From NCBI RefSeq assembly GCF_000429165.1, contig NZ_AUBI01000022.1, positions 1 to 44,445 of the forward strand: 44,445 nucleotides of DNA, in the 5' to 3' direction. This stretch comes from Acetobacter nitrogenifigens DSM 23921 = NBRC 105050 (GTDB taxonomy: Bacteria; Pseudomonadota; Alphaproteobacteria; Acetobacterales; Acetobacteraceae). Position numbers and translations under genes: made by a program. Below the pieces are notes generated by a model that saw only the letters and a program-made list of their open reading frames with translations, was not told the origin of the DNA and searched no databases. Below, piece by piece: positions 1-8,320 of this stretch. Each line of letters begins with the position of its first letter. Position 1 is the first letter of the stretch.

Positions 1-957
1 CCTGGCGGCGCACGAGGTACCGGTCATGGTAGGCCTGCGGCTGTTCCTGCCGGACAGCTGGATCGCTGACCCGACGCGTATGACCCGGGCGCGCATACCC
101 GAAGAATATCAGACTGCCAGGAGCAAGCCCGAGATTGCGATCGCGGAAATCGACCGGCTGAGAGCGGCAGGTATACGGTTCGGCTGCGTGCTGGACGATG
201 CCGGCTATGGCCTGTCGGCATCGTTCCGCCAGGCTTTGAGCGCGCGGGGTCTGTATTGGGCCGTCGGCATTCCGCGTCACCAGAAAGTCTACCCGCACGA
301 TGTCCAACTGATCTTCCCCGAGAGTGCGCGCGGTCGGCCACGCGTCCGCCATGTGCCCGATCAGCCCTCGGTCAAGGCCGAGGCGGCGCTGGAGACCGCC
401 ACATGGCGGAGAATTAGCTGGCGACGGGGCACCAAGGCCGGCCTGGCCGCCCGGTTCGCCGCGGTGCAGATCCGCATTGCGGACGGACCGCCCCAGCGTA
501 TCGGCAGGCTTGGGGCACAGCACATGCCGGGCGAAGAAGCCTGGCTGATCGGGGAGCGGCGAAGCACCGGCGAGCGGAAATATTATCTGTCCAATCTACC
601 GGCCGATACGCCGCTCAAGGACCTCGCCCGAGCGATCAAGGCACGATGGGTCTGCGAGCAGGCCCATCAGCAACTGAAGGAGGAACTCGGCCTCGATCAC
701 TTCGAGGGGCGATCGTGGATCGGGCTGCATCGGCATGCTCTGCTGGGCATGGTGGCCTACGCCTTTCTCCAATCCTGTCGCCTCAAGGCAGCAGGGCGAA
801 AAAAAAACCATAACGGGTCCACCGCCTCAGCCCAGCCTGCCAGCGATCCGTCAGGCCATACTTGATCGCATCCTCCGACCACCATGCCGGCAGTGTCCTC
901 ACTGCGGCAGGACGCTCAGCCCACCCTCACCACAGAAAATGCCAAAGTAGTGCTAGG
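1..957 (+). mobile_element. IS701-family insertion sequence, right part only
   Basis: The window opens inside the transposase gene. The right end lies just past the transposase stop, where the sequence reads TAGTGCTAG at about 949-957. The next gene on the other strand starts its stop codon at 959. CTAG at the boundary would fit the short target duplications of this family, but the left end is outside the window, so this cannot be tested. Placing the element in IS701 rests on the transposase. Confidence 0.75.
2..950 (+). pseudogene. IS701-family DDE transposase, 5' cut by window, frame broken at an A9 run
   Basis: This is the C-terminal two thirds of a DDE transposase. The frame is already open at base 2. 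One can see the VLDDAGYG segment (catalytic Asp region) and later KARWVCEQAHQQLKEELGL with the glutamate-rich motif typical of IS701/IS4-like enzymes. Around 799-807 the gene has nine consecutive A. In the incoming frame the protein ends in an unrelated tail at 865. In the +1 frame it continues as a family-like C-terminus with a cysteine/histidine motif (RPPCRQCPHCGRTL) and stops at 948-950. So either one base was lost or gained in the A run, or transcriptional slippage at A9 restores the frame. I treat it as a likely pseudogene but cannot exclude slippage. Confidence 0.7.
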
Positions 958-958
958 T

Positions 959-1495
959 TCATGGCTTGGAGTGCAGATCGGCCATCCCGGTTTCAATATT
1001 CACCGGCACCGAGACATGCTCATGCACGATAAACCAACGACCAGCGATTTTGCGATATACGTCTGTGACCCGCGCGGATAGATCCACATTGCCGCCACCT
1101 TTCTGTTTGCCGGAAAAATGCTGGATCATGTAACCGTAAGCCAGATCTCCACTCACTGTGATATTCAGATTTGCAATTTCGAGGCTGGCTGGCCCATCGA
1201 AGGATGCAAAATAGCCTGCGACATTTTTCTCCCAGGCTACTCTACTGAGATATTGGCGAGGAGGAACGACATCGAAAATCACTACATTCGTGCCTGGTTC
1301 GTAAAGCCGCATGACGGTTGCAACGTCTTTTTCATGGTTGGCTTTGATAAGCCGATTCTCAAGCGCCTGAATGGCCGCCACATCGATTTGTATGACGTCT
1401 GCGGCTGCGCTCTTGGCTATGCTTGCTGCGACCAACGGGAGGCAAATCCCGATCATCGAAAATGCTTTTACGATCATGATGATTCGATTTTTCAT
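959..1495 (-). CDS. Secreted SnoaL/NTF2-like protein
   Basis: A 178-residue protein that starts with a clear export signal: basic MKNRIIMIVK, a hydrophobic core, then an AAA-type cleavage region near residue 32. The mature part has the alpha+beta pattern of the SnoaL/DUF4440 (NTF2-like) fold: a helix with ALENRLIKANHEKDVATVMRLY, the strand VVIFDVVPP, the paired strands ISVSGDLAYG-like and VDLSARVTDVYRKIAGRWFIVHEHVS at the end. This fold includes ketosteroid isomerase-like enzymes and binding proteins, and nothing here fixes a substrate. It is exported, so it probably acts in the periplasm. Its stop codon lies two bases from the end of the IS701 element, so the native downstream context may be lost. 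It is alone on its strand. Confidence 0.7.
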   Translation of the reverse strand: MKNRIIMIVKAFSMIGICLPLVAASIAKSAAADVIQIDVAAIQALENRLIKANHEKDVATVMRLYEPGTNVVIFDVVPPRQYLSRVAWEKNVAGYFASFDGPASLEIANLNITVSGDLAYGYMIQHFSGKQKGGGNVDLSARVTDVYRKIAGRWFIVHEHVSVPVNIETGMADLHSKP

Positions 1496-1954
1496 TGCGA
1501 TGGTTATCTAAGGGCGGTTCATAATTGGCTTTCTACCGGCAGGATCTTCAATTTCTTGCAATTAAGTACCTCGGTGATGAAGATCGTGGCTCATTGTAGA
1601 TTTTAGTCACCACGTCTCAAAGGACAGATTACCCTCATAAAAGGTCATATCGACCATAAGTATATTTAAACACTTAATCGGAAATAGGAGGCTGATTTTG
1701 TATTCAGCGGGCTGCTGAAGAAGCCAGTGATGTCCAGCGCGAGCACGAAACACTCGAACAAGATCTCAGCTATTGCGCTGTTTCGCGCAAAACCTGTCTG
1801 TCCGCTTCTCCCCACTGGATTGCCTATCCACTCATGGAATATGAAGCGGACAGGCTGCTTCGCCCTCATACCGGCCGTTCGATCGCAGTGGAGGCTGCAC
1901 TGATAGCGGACATATTTTCCCGATCGACTGTCAGTTTGCCGCGTCTCTCCACTC
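1496..1954. other. Intergenic stretch, no supported gene
   Basis: About 460 bases lie between the SnoaL-like gene and the first DUF2946 gene. A plus-strand frame is open from about 1696 to 1980, but it follows a stop codon directly, has no early start and encodes nothing I recognise. A minus-strand frame of 67 codons (1666-1869) is equally unremarkable. The stretch presumably holds the promoters of the two flanking, divergent genes. No clear operator was found. Confidence 0.4.
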
Positions 1955-2527
1955 GTGGGACATTTGGACGTAATATGTAAAACGTGTCATCAAAGCTCTT
2001 CCAGCCGTCAGAGCAAACTGATCGGCGCATTCGGGAAGGCGTCGTTTTTTGTGAGGTTGTCAGGTTCAGGTGTACGCGATCGATCGAGGAGCTGGATACG
2101 CAAGGCGTATCTGGTGCTCGTCGTGTGTGCGCTGATCGAGCTCATGGGCCAACTCACATTGCAGAGCCGCGCGCTACCAGATGAAATGCCGCGTGCGACA
2201 TTTGAGCGCTTGACTGGTCTGCAGATCGGTCCGGCTGACGCTGATGTAACCGATGTTGTTATGATGGATAGCGACATGCCGGCCATGAAGATGGCCGACA
2301 TGTCCGATATGGGCGGAACATCCAGACCGCATCACCATCACGATGGCTACTGTCCACTTTGTCCACTACTCCATTTGCCGATCGTGGTCCTGGCATTCGG
2401 ACTGGCGGTTCTGCTGGCTTTCCTGCGCGTCTGCTACAGCCCTTATCTGACCGAAAAAGTATCTTTCCTCGGCTATCGTATGGACAGGGTGCACCCCCCG
2501 TCCACCGGACCGCCGATCTTTTCGTGA
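1955..2527 (+). CDS. DUF2946-family membrane protein, copy 1 (Met/His-rich, CxxC)
   Basis: This is a DUF2946-type protein: one membrane segment (about residues 50-67, AYLVLVVCALIELMGQL), an exported loop, then a second hydrophobic segment (about 142-160). The loop is strongly metal-binding in character, with a Met-rich run (DSDMPAMKMADMSDMGG), four consecutive histidines and a CPLC pair just before the second membrane segment. DUF2946 genes are known to sit next to TonB receptors linked to copper, and here a TonB receptor follows at 3503. The GTG at 1955 gives the longest frame. The family core begins only near residue 45, so a later start such as the GTG at 2051 is plausible. A paralogue with the same core motifs follows at 2936. 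A role in periplasmic metal handling is inferred from composition and context. Confidence 0.75.
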   Translation: MGHLDVICKTCHQSSSSRQSKLIGAFGKASFFVRLSGSGVRDRSRSWIRKAYLVLVVCALIELMGQLTLQSRALPDEMPRATFERLTGLQIGPADADVTDVVMMDSDMPAMKMADMSDMGGTSRPHHHHDGYCPLCPLLHLPIVVLAFGLAVLLAFLRVCYSPYLTEKVSFLGYRMDRVHPPSTGPPIFS

Positions 2528-2594
2528 CACTGTAAGCCGGCCATCTCGCGCCCCCGAAGGGGCGATCGTCCGACCTCGTCACGGATTAACGACC

Positions 2595-2927
2595 ATGTCT
2601 TTCATTCCAAGCCGACGCGCCTCGCGCGGCGGCCTGCCCCTGCTTGTGTTAGCTGGGGGCTGCGCCCATGCGCACCCTCAGACGGACAAGACCCTAAACG
2701 CCGCCGTCATGTGGTGGCGACAACGTCTGGCGTACAGGCTTGATGCACCGCCAGTCCGCACACGACCGGCATTTTCCATGGCATTGGTAATTTCAATAGC
2801 CGCCCTTGCCTTACTGTTCCCGTTGTTCGGCCTGTCTCTGGCGGTGGTATTGCTACTCGACAGGATAGTTCTGCGACAGGCGCCGGGTGCTCGACGATGG
2901 TTGGGCCCGACGAGTATCGCCAGATAA
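2595..2927 (+). CDS. Small membrane protein resembling the C-terminal tail of PepSY transmembrane proteins
   Basis: This 110-residue frame has two parts. The first 35 residues look like a weak export signal followed by a short linker (GGCAHAHPQTD). The rest, from VMWWRQRLAYRLDAPP through LFPLFGLSLAVVLLLD to RRWLG, follows the pattern of the last membrane helix pair of PepSY-associated transmembrane proteins, which elsewhere are about 350-500 residues long and work next to TonB receptors. No PepSY domain is present upstream in any frame, so only the tail survives. It could be the relic of a deleted PepSY gene, or a real short protein kept in the operon. It lies between the two DUF2946 genes and ends 8 bases before the likely start of the second. 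Confidence 0.55.
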   Translation: MSFIPSRRASRGGLPLLVLAGGCAHAHPQTDKTLNAAVMWWRQRLAYRLDAPPVRTRPAFSMALVISIAALALLFPLFGLSLAVVLLLDRIVLRQAPGARRWLGPTSIAR

Positions 2928-2935
2928 CTCGCCTC

Positions 2936-3403
2936 ATGCCCGCTGTTCCTTGCTGTGCTTCGTTGCCTAACCGTCGCTTGCCTCGCGCGCTGAAAACGCT
3001 TGTGGTGCTGGTGACGTTACTGGGACTGTTCGGGCAGCTTGCCTTACAAAGCTTGGCGCATCTGGATGAAATGCCGCGGACCACACTGGAACGCCTGACC
3101 GGGTTCCAGATCGGACCGAAAGCCGTCCACCACGATATGCACATGACCATGCCCGGCATGAGCATGGCGATGGATCGGCACCACACGGCGCCCGATCATC
3201 AGCATTCGCATCATGACGATGGCGCGTGCTTTCTGTGTCCTCTGCTACACTTGCCCGGCATCGTGCTGACAACCTCACTCATCGTCATGGTGGTGGCGGT
3301 TCGCGTTGTTTGCACGCGATACATTCTGCCCCCTGCACAAGCACCACCTTATGGGCACGGGATCCGGTTGCCGCCGCCGACGGGGCCACCCATGACCGCC
3401 TGA
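2936..3403 (+). CDS. DUF2946-family membrane protein, copy 2
   Basis: A paralogue of the 1955 gene. The shared blocks are GQLxLQSxAxxDEMPRxTxERLTGxQIGP after the first membrane segment and the metal motif ending CxLCPLLHLP before the second. Between them copy 2 has its own Met-rich string (HMTMPGMSMAMDRHH) and a His cluster (DHQHSHHDDG). I chose the ATG at 2936, giving 155 residues. An upstream ATG at 2897 is in frame but overlaps the preceding gene by 31 bases. The protein ends with a proline-rich tail (PPPTGPPM) that copy 1 also has. It precedes the TonB receptor by 99 bases in the same direction. Metal (probably copper) binding in the periplasm is inferred, not shown. Confidence 0.75.
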   Translation: MPAVPCCASLPNRRLPRALKTLVVLVTLLGLFGQLALQSLAHLDEMPRTTLERLTGFQIGPKAVHHDMHMTMPGMSMAMDRHHTAPDHQHSHHDDGACFLCPLLHLPGIVLTTSLIVMVVAVRVVCTRYILPPAQAPPYGHGIRLPPPTGPPMTA

Positions 3404-3502
3404 GTCATCGTCACTGCCCGATAACAGGACTGAGCGTCTTCGAATAGACGACACACATCTGTTTTCTCGGGCTGCCTTCTGCCTCAGATCCGGATCTCTT
3501 TC

Positions 3503-5698
3503 ATGAAATATCTTATCACTTTCCGTGCGTCCTGCGCACGGGCGCTCGCCTGCGGCTGTGCTCTTGCCGCGCTCAGTTGTGGACCTATCGCCCTCGCGTC
3601 CGAGCCATCAAACGTCACATCAAAAAAGGCGGCAGCATCCAAAAAGCGCGCCGATGAGCCAACAGACGTCCAGATGTCGAACTGGTCTGGAGAGACTCTC
3701 ATCGTGAGAGGCAAGCACCTCAGTTACACGGCACCGACGTCCTCAGCAGCAACACGCACCGATACGCCGGTCATTCAGGTTCCCCAGTCGGTCCAGGTGA
3801 TCACACGCACACTCATTCAGGAGCAGGACAGCCACTCATTGAGCGCCGCTCTGGTCAATGTTTCTGGCATTACGCCGACACGAACGGACGCGATCCTGTT
3901 TGTTCCCCCGATCGTGCGGGGATTTCCCGCAGAGGTCTATCTCGATGGCTTGCCTATTTTTGCGGGCAACCAGCAGGCCTTCGCCCCCAACGCATTAGTG
4001 GGGGTCGAGCGCATCGAAGTTTTCAAAGGACCGAGTGCTACACTTTACGGCGGCGGGCTTGGCACGCCGCTTGGCGGGATCATCAACATTGAATCAGAGC
4101 GGCCGGGTGACAAAACGGGCGGATACGTGGCGATGCGTGGAGGGAGTTACGATACCCTGAACCCATCTGGCAATGTGAACCTGAAGCTCTCACCAAGGGT
4201 ATCCATCCGTCTGGCCGGTGAATACCAGAGCTATGAAAGCTGGATTAACGAGGTTCATGGCAAGCAATGGTCGGTGCAACCCAGCCTGTTGTATCAGATC
4301 GATGACGACACCGATCTGATCGTGCGCGCTCAGTTCAATGACCGACGAAACCTCGAATATTCTGGTCTCCCGGCTGACGAAGCCCTTGCCGGTAAACTTG
4401 ACCGCCACGCGTTTCCCGGCTCACCGATTAACCAGCCTGAGACAAACAATGAGAACCGTATGGGCTCGATTGCCCTGCATCATGCTTTTAATGATCGTGT
4501 AAAGCTAACCGTTACCGGACGCTACTACGACAATACCGTGCATGAATATGGTAGCTTCGTCGATCCGGATCTATTTCCGACAGAAGCCTCTGCACCAACT
4601 GTTTATGAGGTGTCGCCGATCCTGATGCATAACCGCACCAAGGAGGCAACTTTTGATGCCAACCTGTCTGCCAAACTGCGTTTTCTGGGTGGAACCCATC
4701 AGCTTCTCGGTGGGATTAATTATGACTGGACAAACTTTTACAGTGCCATGGGTTTTGGCGTCAGTGATACGCCGTCCGGCACGATCGACCTCGCCAATCC
4801 GGTCTATGCCCTCAGCTACACGCCACAGCTTCCTGTTAATTCGTATACCAACGACCATTATCAGACCTACGCCGTCTATGCGCAGGATCAGGCGACTTAC
4901 GGCCGTCTCCATGTAACCGGAGGCCTACGTTTCACCGCTCTCAAATTCCGGGAGACAAGCGATTACGGTGTAGCGAATAATTCGACGTATTATCACGTTT
5001 CGCCGCGAATAGGCGCTACGTTTGATATTGCGCAAGGTGTTGCGCTTTATGCGGGCTATGCGACGGCATTCAGGGCAGCCTTTGGATTTGTAGGGCTGGA
5101 AGCGCCGAAACCCGAAACGTCTCACAACGTCGAGGTGGGTATGAAGTTTGCACTTCCTGAAACCGGCCTTTCGGGCACGGTCGGGCTGTTCCGCCAGACA
5201 CACGATAATGTTGCCGTCTCCGATGTGAACAATGTGGGCTATTACGTGCAGAGCGGCCGTCAGCGCGCGCAGGGTGTGGAGGCCGATATGGTCTGGGAAC
5301 CTAGCCCGGCTTTCTCTTTGCTCGCCAATTACGCCTATACGGACACAAGGGACGAAGGCGTGTCTCCAGGAGACCAGATCGCCCGTGTCCCTAAAAGCAG
5401 CGGGCGTGTCGCTGCGCGCTATCGGATATTACATGGCTGGGCAAAAGGCCTGTCGTTCGGCGCTGGCGTGACAGCCTACACTTCGCGGGCATTGACACTA
5501 CCCAATACCATTTCCGTCCCCGGCTATGCCGTAGTCGATGCTCAAGTGGACTACACATTCGATCGGTATACTCTTGGTATTTCCATTGTGAATCTTGGAA
5601 ACAGGAAAGCTTGGGATCCCTATTCCTACATGGGAAATCCTGTCGTTGCTCCCATTCAGCCGCTGTCGGCTTATGCGACGCTGAAGGTTAGGCTCTGA
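3503..5698 (+). CDS. TonB-dependent siderophore-type outer-membrane receptor
   Basis: A 731-residue receptor of normal length for siderophore receptors. Residues 1-33 form a signal peptide ending in ALAS. The plug domain begins with TPVIQVPQSVQVITRTLI, the signature of the TonB siderophore family, then VNVSGITPTR, the VRGFPAEVYLDGL loop, VERIEVFKGPSATLYGGG and GGIINIESERP. The barrel follows with repeated aromatic strands (YQTYAVYAQDQATYG, GGLRFTALKFRET, PRIGATFDIAQGVALYAGYATAFRA) and ends in LSAYATLKVRL. No secretin-type N-terminal extension is visible, so there is no sign of trans-envelope signalling. The upstream DUF2946 pair hints at a copper or metallophore substrate; the sequence itself says siderophore-like. 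The downstream esterase starts 2 bases after the stop, so the two are co-transcribed. Confidence 0.88.
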   Translation: MKYLITFRASCARALACGCALAALSCGPIALASEPSNVTSKKAAASKKRADEPTDVQMSNWSGETLIVRGKHLSYTAPTSSAATRTDTPVIQVPQSVQVITRTLIQEQDSHSLSAALVNVSGITPTRTDAILFVPPIVRGFPAEVYLDGLPIFAGNQQAFAPNALVGVERIEVFKGPSATLYGGGLGTPLGGIINIESERPGDKTGGYVAMRGGSYDTLNPSGNVNLKLSPRVSIRLAGEYQSYESWINEVHGKQWSVQPSLLYQIDDDTDLIVRAQFNDRRNLEYSGLPADEALAGKLDRHAFPGSPINQPETNNENRMGSIALHHAFNDRVKLTVTGRYYDNTVHEYGSFVDPDLFPTEASAPTVYEVSPILMHNRTKEATFDANLSAKLRFLGGTHQLLGGINYDWTNFYSAMGFGVSDTPSGTIDLANPVYALSYTPQLPVNSYTNDHYQTYAVYAQDQATYGRLHVTGGLRFTALKFRETSDYGVANNSTYYHVSPRIGATFDIAQGVALYAGYATAFRAAFGFVGLEAPKPETSHNVEVGMKFALPETGLSGTVGLFRQTHDNVAVSDVNNVGYYVQSGRQRAQGVEADMVWEPSPAFSLLANYAYTDTRDEGVSPGDQIARVPKSSGRVAARYRILHGWAKGLSFGAGVTAYTSRALTLPNTISVPGYAVVDAQVDYTFDRYTLGISIVNLGNRKAWDPYSYMGNPVVAPIQPLSAYATLKVRL

Positions 5699-5700
5699 TC

Positions 5701-6615
5701 ATGAAGCAAGCAATAAAGTGTCCTGACGCGGCGATTTTCTTCGTCTTCGTCAGCCTGTTTATCTGCGCCGCGTCCCCGGCTCCGAGCCCAGGCACAACAA
5801 TATCACTTTACCCCGATCGCGCTTTGCCGTCGCTCGGTGTTCCGGAGACGCAGGCCAAGATAGGTAACACGGATGAAACGATGATCTTCAACGTCAGTAA
5901 TCCGACGCTTGAGTTGTTAAGACCTCGTGCTGATCACTCAAACGGCACCGCAGTCATCATCGCGCCCGGTGGTGGCTTCGTCGGCCTCAGTTATGAAGCC
6001 GAGGGAACCGCTGTGGCGCGTAAGTTGACCGAATATGGTATCACCGCTCTGGTGCTGAAATATCGAACGATACGAAGTCCTGATGACGCGATGCATATGC
6101 CGTCTGTTCATATGAAGGAGATGGAGACGATCATGGCGCGCGCAAAGAGTGGCATACCCGCTGAGGTGCCAACCTTTGCAGGCGAGCCCCATGCCGTGGA
6201 AGACGGCAAGCGTGCTATCTCACTAACGCGCCAGCATGCAGTGGAGTGGGGCATTAACCCGAGGAGAATTGGATTCATTGGTTTCTCGTCTGGCGCTTTT
6301 TTGGCAGCCGATCTCGCGATCGGGGACAAAGCCACTCGACCAGCTTTCGTCGGTTTATTTTATGGCGGATTGCGCACTCCCGTGCCGACAGATGCGTCTC
6401 CCGCTTTCATCGCAGCCACAGCGGATGATCCGTATTTACCCAACGACAGCACGCTACTCTATACAGCCTGGCGAAGGGCGGGCTCTTCGGCTGAGCTCCA
6501 TATCTACGAACAGGGCGGCCACGGCTTCGGCTTCAAGGTAAGGGGCGGCAGGAGTGATCACTGGTTTGACGAAGTTATTTGGTGGATGCACGCGCGAGCT
6601 TTACTGAAAGAGTGA
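5701..6615 (+). CDS. Exported alpha/beta hydrolase (esterase/acetyl-xylan-esterase-like)
   Basis: A 304-residue alpha/beta hydrolase with an N-terminal export signal (hydrophobic residues 10-25). It has an HGGG-type oxyanion region in the form PGGGFVGLSYEAEG (about 89-102), the nucleophile elbow G194-F-S196-S-G198, an acid residue near ATADDPYLPND (Asp242/243) and the catalytic His274 in GGHGFGF. This layout matches the BD-FAE/endo-xylanase-associated esterase group (Aes/Axe-like). The gene is translationally tight to the TonB receptor, so the hydrolase probably acts in the periplasm on what the receptor imports. Options are hydrolysis of an ester siderophore to free its metal, or deacylation of a plant-derived compound. 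Substrate not determined. Confidence 0.8.
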   Translation: MKQAIKCPDAAIFFVFVSLFICAASPAPSPGTTISLYPDRALPSLGVPETQAKIGNTDETMIFNVSNPTLELLRPRADHSNGTAVIIAPGGGFVGLSYEAEGTAVARKLTEYGITALVLKYRTIRSPDDAMHMPSVHMKEMETIMARAKSGIPAEVPTFAGEPHAVEDGKRAISLTRQHAVEWGINPRRIGFIGFSSGAFLAADLAIGDKATRPAFVGLFYGGLRTPVPTDASPAFIAATADDPYLPNDSTLLYTAWRRAGSSAELHIYEQGGHGFGFKVRGGRSDHWFDEVIWWMHARALLKE

Positions 6616-6788
6616 AAAAGACATCACTGTAAAGACTCTCGTATCATCGCCGGGATAATATGGTTGGGTCTATCCGCTATTGATTGTTCTCTCCCAAGAG
6701 CGGACAGACAGGCATCGCCCTCGAGTGATCTGCCCCCCGCTGAGTGGCCCAGAGACTATGATAGTCTGGACCACGAAAGGGACGATGA

Positions 6789-7067
6789 ATGCCGAGCAAG
6801 AAGCACAAGCCGGAAGAGATTATAGGCAAGCTGCGTGAAGTTGAGATTGTGCTGGCGCAGGGAGCGAGCACGGCCGAAGCCTGCCGTCGGATCGCGGTCA
6901 GCGAGCAGACCTATTATCGCTGGCGCAAGGAATATGGCGGCCTGAAGACCGACCAGGCGCGGCGGATGAAAGATTTAGAGAAAGAGAACCAGCGTCTTCG
7001 CCGGGCGATCTCGGACCTGACGCTGGACAAGCTGATTTTGCAGGAGGCTGCCAAGGGAAACTTCTGA
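6789..7067 (+). CDS. IS3-family transposase OrfA
   Basis: A 92-residue protein with a helix-turn-helix ([22 protein letters not shown]) followed by a leucine-zipper-like stretch ([29 protein letters not shown]), the classic layout of IS3-family OrfA of the IS407 subgroup. It binds the element ends and forms the N-terminal part of the OrfAB fusion transposase. It ends in NF at 7067. The orfB frame is open through the overlap in the -1 register ([10 protein letters not shown]), as expected for programmed -1 frameshifting. Confidence 0.88.
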   Translation: MPSKKHKPEEIIGKLREVEIVLAQGASTAEACRRIAVSEQTYYRWRKEYGGLKTDQARRMKDLEKENQRLRRAISDLTLDKLILQEAAKGNF

Positions 7068-7690
7068 GCCCTGCGCGGCGGCGGCGCTGCATCGATCATT
7101 TGCGACGAGAGCTTCCGGTGTCCGAGCGACGGATATGCCGGGTGTTGGGTCAGCATCGATCGACACAGCGCAAGGCGCCGCGCGGGGCGGATGACGGTCG
7201 CAAGTTCCGCATCCTCACGATCATCGACGAGGCCAGCAGGGAATGCCTGGCGCTCATCGTTGCACGGCAGCTCAAGCATGAGGATGTTCTGGCGGCCTTG
7301 GCCGACTTGTTCATCGCGCGCGGTCCGCCCGCACATATACGGTCTGATAATGGCAGCGAATTTATCGCGACCGCTGTCCAGAAATGGCTGGGGCAGATCG
7401 GTGTGAAGACGCTCTATATCACGCCGGGATCACCATGGGAGAATGGCTATAACGAAAGCTTCAACGGGTCGCTTCGCGACGAACTGCTCAACGGCGAGAT
7501 CTTCTACAGCCTCGCAGAGGCCAGGGTGATGATCGAAGCATGGCGGCGGCATTACAACACCGTTCGCCCGCATAGCAGCCTGGGATATCGACCGCCGGCG
7601 CCAGAAACGGCGACGCCGCCATATCCGGCCTCCGGTTCCGCTTCGCTCCACCTCCGTCCGGATATGGCGGCGATGGGCTTAATCCACTAA
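7064..7690 (+). pseudogene. IS3-family transposase OrfB with an internal deletion
   Basis: The orfB frame runs from the orfA overlap ([18 protein letters not shown]) and has an internal TTG at 7100. Intact relatives have roughly 80-95 more residues between [16 protein letters not shown] and [14 protein letters not shown]. Here the two blocks are joined directly, in frame. The lost part includes the WSYDF-type strand with the first catalytic Asp of the DDE triad. The second Asp (IRSDNGSEF) and the Glu ([17 protein letters not shown]) remain. The protein is therefore very probably inactive, although its reading frame is intact. The C-terminal [19 protein letters not shown] motif is normal for the family. 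Confidence 0.82.
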
Positions 7691-7724
7691 CAAACCAAAC
7701 GGTCCACTCGGTGGGGGCACATCA

Positions 7725-8312
7725 CCCGCAATCCGGTCTGCGATCCTGCCTGATCGTGGGGGGATCGAGGCGAATCTGGCGGCGCTGGTCGATGGGGAGG
7801 TCGATGTGTTTCTGACCTACGCTCACCGTCATGTTAGCCTACGCTTGGAAGACGGGCAGTTTGAGTTCCTGACGGTCGCATCGGATCAGGCGATCCCTGT
7901 CGTTGCGCCGGAGCTGGTCGTGGATGACATCCGCCACGATGGACGCTCGGTTCTGGCGTCGGCAATAGCGGGAGAGCTGACGCTTCCTTACGCGAGCTAT
8001 GGCGGTGAATCGTTCTTTGGCCTTGCCCTGAGACGCCTTTTCGACTTGTCGCCCTCCTTCCGGCGAACCACGGTTCATGAAAACTCGATCGCCCACGGAT
8101 TGAAGGCAATCTGCATGTCAGGCGGAGGTGTGTGCTGGCTGCCCAGGAGCCTGGTCGCCGCAGAACTCGCATCCGGCGCTTTGGTCCAAGCATCGACAGA
8201 TCCAAGATGGATCCTGGATCTGGATATCCGCCTCTACCGTGCAGCGGAAGGAGGAAAAAGCGCAGTTGCGGCCAGCTTGTGGGATCGCGCCCGCAGGCTG
8301 GCCACGCGCTGA
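7725..8312 (+). pseudogene. LysR-family regulator, 5' half lost at the IS3 border
   Basis: The frame continues directly from the IS3 right end (PAIRSAILPDRGGIEANLAALVDGEVDVFLTY) and gives about 195 residues of a LysR co-inducer-binding domain: DVFLTYAHRH, IPVVAPEL, FRRTTVHENSIAHGLKAICMSGGGVCWLPRSLVAAEL and a normal C-terminus. No start codon or helix-turn-helix domain remains, and no matching front half exists left of the IS. The gene faces the beta-lactamase-like gene tail to tail, so it is not in the divergent ampR arrangement. Its former target is unknown. Confidence 0.75.
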
Positions 8313-8320
8313 ACTCCTGG

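Larger units (their letters stand above)
6726..7724 (+). mobile_element. IS3-family (IS407-like) insertion sequence, internally deleted
   Basis: The ends are defined by imperfect inverted repeats of about 21 bases: TGATCTGCCCCCCGCTGAGT at 6726 and its partner, whose complement reads TGATGTGCCCCCACCGAGT, ending at 7724. Inside are orfA and an orfB shortened by an internal in-frame deletion. The four bases flanking the element on each side (CGAG and CCCG) do not match, so no target duplication is visible. This fits a rearrangement rather than a clean insertion. On the right the element abuts the middle of a LysR gene whose front half is not found on the left side. Confidence 0.85.

Noticed and set aside
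1696..1980. Open plus-strand frame without start before the first DUF2946 gene
   Set aside because: It follows a stop codon directly, has no early start and no recognisable motif. Too weak to call even as a remnant.
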